Shown here: in pieces, positions 62,716-64,000 of the stretch
Layout of the letters: the number at the start of each line of letters is the position of its first letter
How positions within the stretch are numbered: the first letter of the stretch is position 1
Source of the DNA: JAJPJE01 sp963724985
Lineage (GTDB): Bacteria > Acidobacteriota > Terriglobia > Terriglobales > Acidobacteriaceae
DNA length: 64,000 bases
Assembly: GCA_963724985.1 (NCBI GenBank)
Contig: CAVRWV010000002.1
Location: 5,702-69,701, forward strand
Reading direction: 5' to 3'
Notes under the pieces: generated by a model
Told to the model about the DNA's origin: nothing
Database searches by the model: none
What the model saw: only the letters and a program-made list of their open reading frames with translations
Made by a program: the position numbers and the translations under genes

Positions 62716-63707
62716 TGCATTCCTTCGAATACACCTCTCCAACTTCCAAGGAACAGGTGGTGCAGCTTCTCGGCTCCGACTGGTCGCAAGCCTCGGTCTT
62801 CGCCGGCGGCACTGACCTGCTCGCGCTGATGAAGGACGACATCGAGACTCCCAGGCGAGTTGTGAACATCAAATCTGTCGCCGGGCTCGACACCATCAGC
62901 TTCGCGCCGCGCGCTGGATTAAAGATCGGCGCTCTCGCGCATCTTTCGCAGATCGCCGACAACGCAGACGTCCAACGCAACTATCCGATGCTCGCGTGGG
63001 CTGTCGACGAAGCCGCCAGCCCGCAGATTCGCAACATGGCCACTATCGGCGGCAATCTCTGCCAGCGTCCGCGCTGCTGGTATTACCGCAGTGGCATGGG
63101 TCTGCTCGCGCTCGACCCGCAAGGTAAATCAATGCTCGTCGCAGGCGATAATCGCCACGCAGCGATCCTCGGCAACGACGGCCCCGCGCTGTTCGTGAGC
63201 CCATCGACCATCGCTCCTGCGCTGATTGCTTACGGAGCGACAATTCGCATCTTCGGCCCCAGTGGTCCGCGCGAAGTCGCTCTCGAGAAGTTCTACCTGA
63301 TTCCCAAGTCAGCGAATCAACGCGAACATGATCTCAAGCCGAATGAGATCATCACCGACATCCTGCTGCCCGCGCCTGCCGATCTGAAAACCGCACAGTA
63401 TGAAGTCCGGCAGAAATATTCGTTCGACTGGCCGATGTCTATGGCGTCGGTCGCGCTGAAGATGAATGGAAGCACTGTCGAATCGGCACGCATTGTTCTG
63501 GGCGCTGTTGCTCCAATACCCTGGGTCTCGCAGGAAGCGGCGCACGCAATCGTAGGAAAGCCGATCAGCGAAACGACTGCAGCCGCTGCGGGAAAAGCTG
63601 CGGTCGCCGGTGCGAAGCCGCTCAGTCGCAACGCTTACAAGATCCAACTGACGCAAGTCGCCGTGAAACGCGCTCTCTTGCAGGCTGCCAAAGGAGGTCA
63701 GGCATGA
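62715..63707 (+). CDS. FAD-binding subunit of the molybdenum hydroxylase
   Basis: The 330-residue protein starts at ATG 62715, sharing a base with the previous stop. FAD-binding motifs are visible: SVFAGGTDLLALMK and RNMATIGGNLCQRPRCWYYRS. The latter has the CxxxxC pair of the PaoB-type subunit, but the two further cysteines that complete a [4Fe-4S] site in PaoB are not seen, so a cluster is doubtful. It transfers electrons from the Fe-S subunit to an external acceptor. It overlaps the following small gene by 4 bases. Confidence 0.93.
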   Translation: MHSFEYTSPTSKEQVVQLLGSDWSQASVFAGGTDLLALMKDDIETPRRVVNIKSVAGLDTISFAPRAGLKIGALAHLSQIADNADVQRNYPMLAWAVDEAASPQIRNMATIGGNLCQRPRCWYYRSGMGLLALDPQGKSMLVAGDNRHAAILGNDGPALFVSPSTIAPALIAYGATIRIFGPSGPREVALEKFYLIPKSANQREHDLKPNEIITDILLPAPADLKTAQYEVRQKYSFDWPMSMASVALKMNGSTVESARIVLGAVAPIPWVSQEAAHAIVGKPISETTAAAAGKAAVAGAKPLSRNAYKIQLTQVAVKRALLQAAKGGQA

Positions 63708-63946
63708 TCAACCAACATTGCGATCTGGAACGCTTCGACACCACGCATCCCGACCTCTGCACCGCTCTGCGCTGGAAGGGACAATTCATCGAGGCCGAGC
63801 CCGACCCAACCGTGCAGTCTTCGAATGAAGGTCTTTACTGGTGCATGTATACGCAGACGTGCATCGGTCCGGACGGCGAGCTGGCCGAACCCGGCAACTG
63901 CAACAAGAAGGGACGCGCCTGCCACGGCACGGGCCGGTGCCGTTAA
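63704..63946 (+). CDS. Small Cys-containing protein coupled to the molybdenum hydroxylase
   Basis: The 80-residue protein overlaps the FAD-subunit stop by 4 bases (ATGA), a strong sign of real translation. It has no signal peptide or membrane segment. Six cysteines are present, five of them in the C-terminal half (WCMYTQTCIGPDGE, GNCNKKGRACHGTGRC). A metal-binding or Fe-S/cofactor insertion role is possible. No family is recognised. Confidence 0.7.
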   Translation: MINQHCDLERFDTTHPDLCTALRWKGQFIEAEPDPTVQSSNEGLYWCMYTQTCIGPDGELAEPGNCNKKGRACHGTGRCR

Positions 63947-64000
63947 AAACCCATGTCATTTCGACCGAGGGCACGATTAAGAATCGCGCTGCCGACTCGA

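Noticed and set aside
1..64000. Search for CRISPR arrays, rRNA, tRNA, insertion sequences, integrases and phage genes
   Set aside because: None seen by eye; no spaced direct repeats of CRISPR size and no transposase-like frames.

Overview
The window looks like a chromosomal segment of an Acidobacteriota bacterium (Terriglobia/Koribacter-like). This is inferred from family content: a VWFA-related acidobacterial-type protein, a Ser/Thr kinase fused to a PD40 propeller, several small membrane-anchored TPR paralogues, secreted phospholipase C-like enzymes, DUF1579 and DUF4242 proteins, and moderately high GC by eye. I see no rRNA, tRNA, CRISPR, insertion sequence or phage gene.

Layout. 0-3.5 kb: a CPBP membrane protease and a frame-broken phosphoesterase with Ig-like repeats. 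3.8-7.2 kb: a three-gene operon of permuted ATP-grasp, alpha-E and transglutaminase proteins. 7.3-11.4 kb: a hexaheme cytochrome, an NHL propeller, a VWA protein and a TPR protein. 11.4-16.7 kb: an acyl-AMP ligase, a carrier protein, an MBOAT acyltransferase and an SGNH hydrolase, which together have the logic of a Dlt system. 16.7-28.2 kb (minus strand): a nine-gene electron-transfer locus with a 16-heme cytochrome, an NHL propeller, a tetraheme cytochrome, a SurA-like prolyl isomerase, an outer-membrane beta-barrel, a second NHL propeller, a 12-heme-site cytochrome and two TPR proteins. 28.9-31.8 kb: ResB and CcsA, the System II cytochrome c maturation machinery. 31.9-34.5 kb: an NtrB/NtrC-type pair. 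34.5-42.7 kb: an NHL protein, a secreted phosphoesterase, a cupin, a serine hydrolase, a GH5-like hydrolase and TrmO. 43.2-48.9 kb: a hybOABCD-type uptake [NiFe] hydrogenase operon. 48.9-58.8 kb: a PD40 kinase, small secreted proteins, a dipeptidase, a GH18-like protein, a HAD phosphatase, a TPR protein and HemA. 59.2-64 kb: a monohaem cytochrome c and a periplasmic PaoABC-like molybdenum hydroxylase.

How it fits together. The window encodes electron sources (periplasm-facing Hyb hydrogenase and a Tat-exported molybdenum hydroxylase), cytochrome maturation (ResB/CcsA, HemA for heme supply) and a multiheme cytochrome/beta-barrel/chaperone locus able to carry electrons across the outer membrane. 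GTGA-N6-TCAC palindromes (CRP/FNR type) lie upstream of several of these units and suggest shared control. The 16.7-28.2 kb locus is the best candidate for an under-described system: an acidobacterial porin-cytochrome conduit or cytochrome filament.

Caution. Five genes carry seven apparent frame breaks, mostly +1. That density is more typical of uncorrected indels in a draft sequence than of real gene decay. Function calls rest on reading motifs and family resemblance, with no database search.
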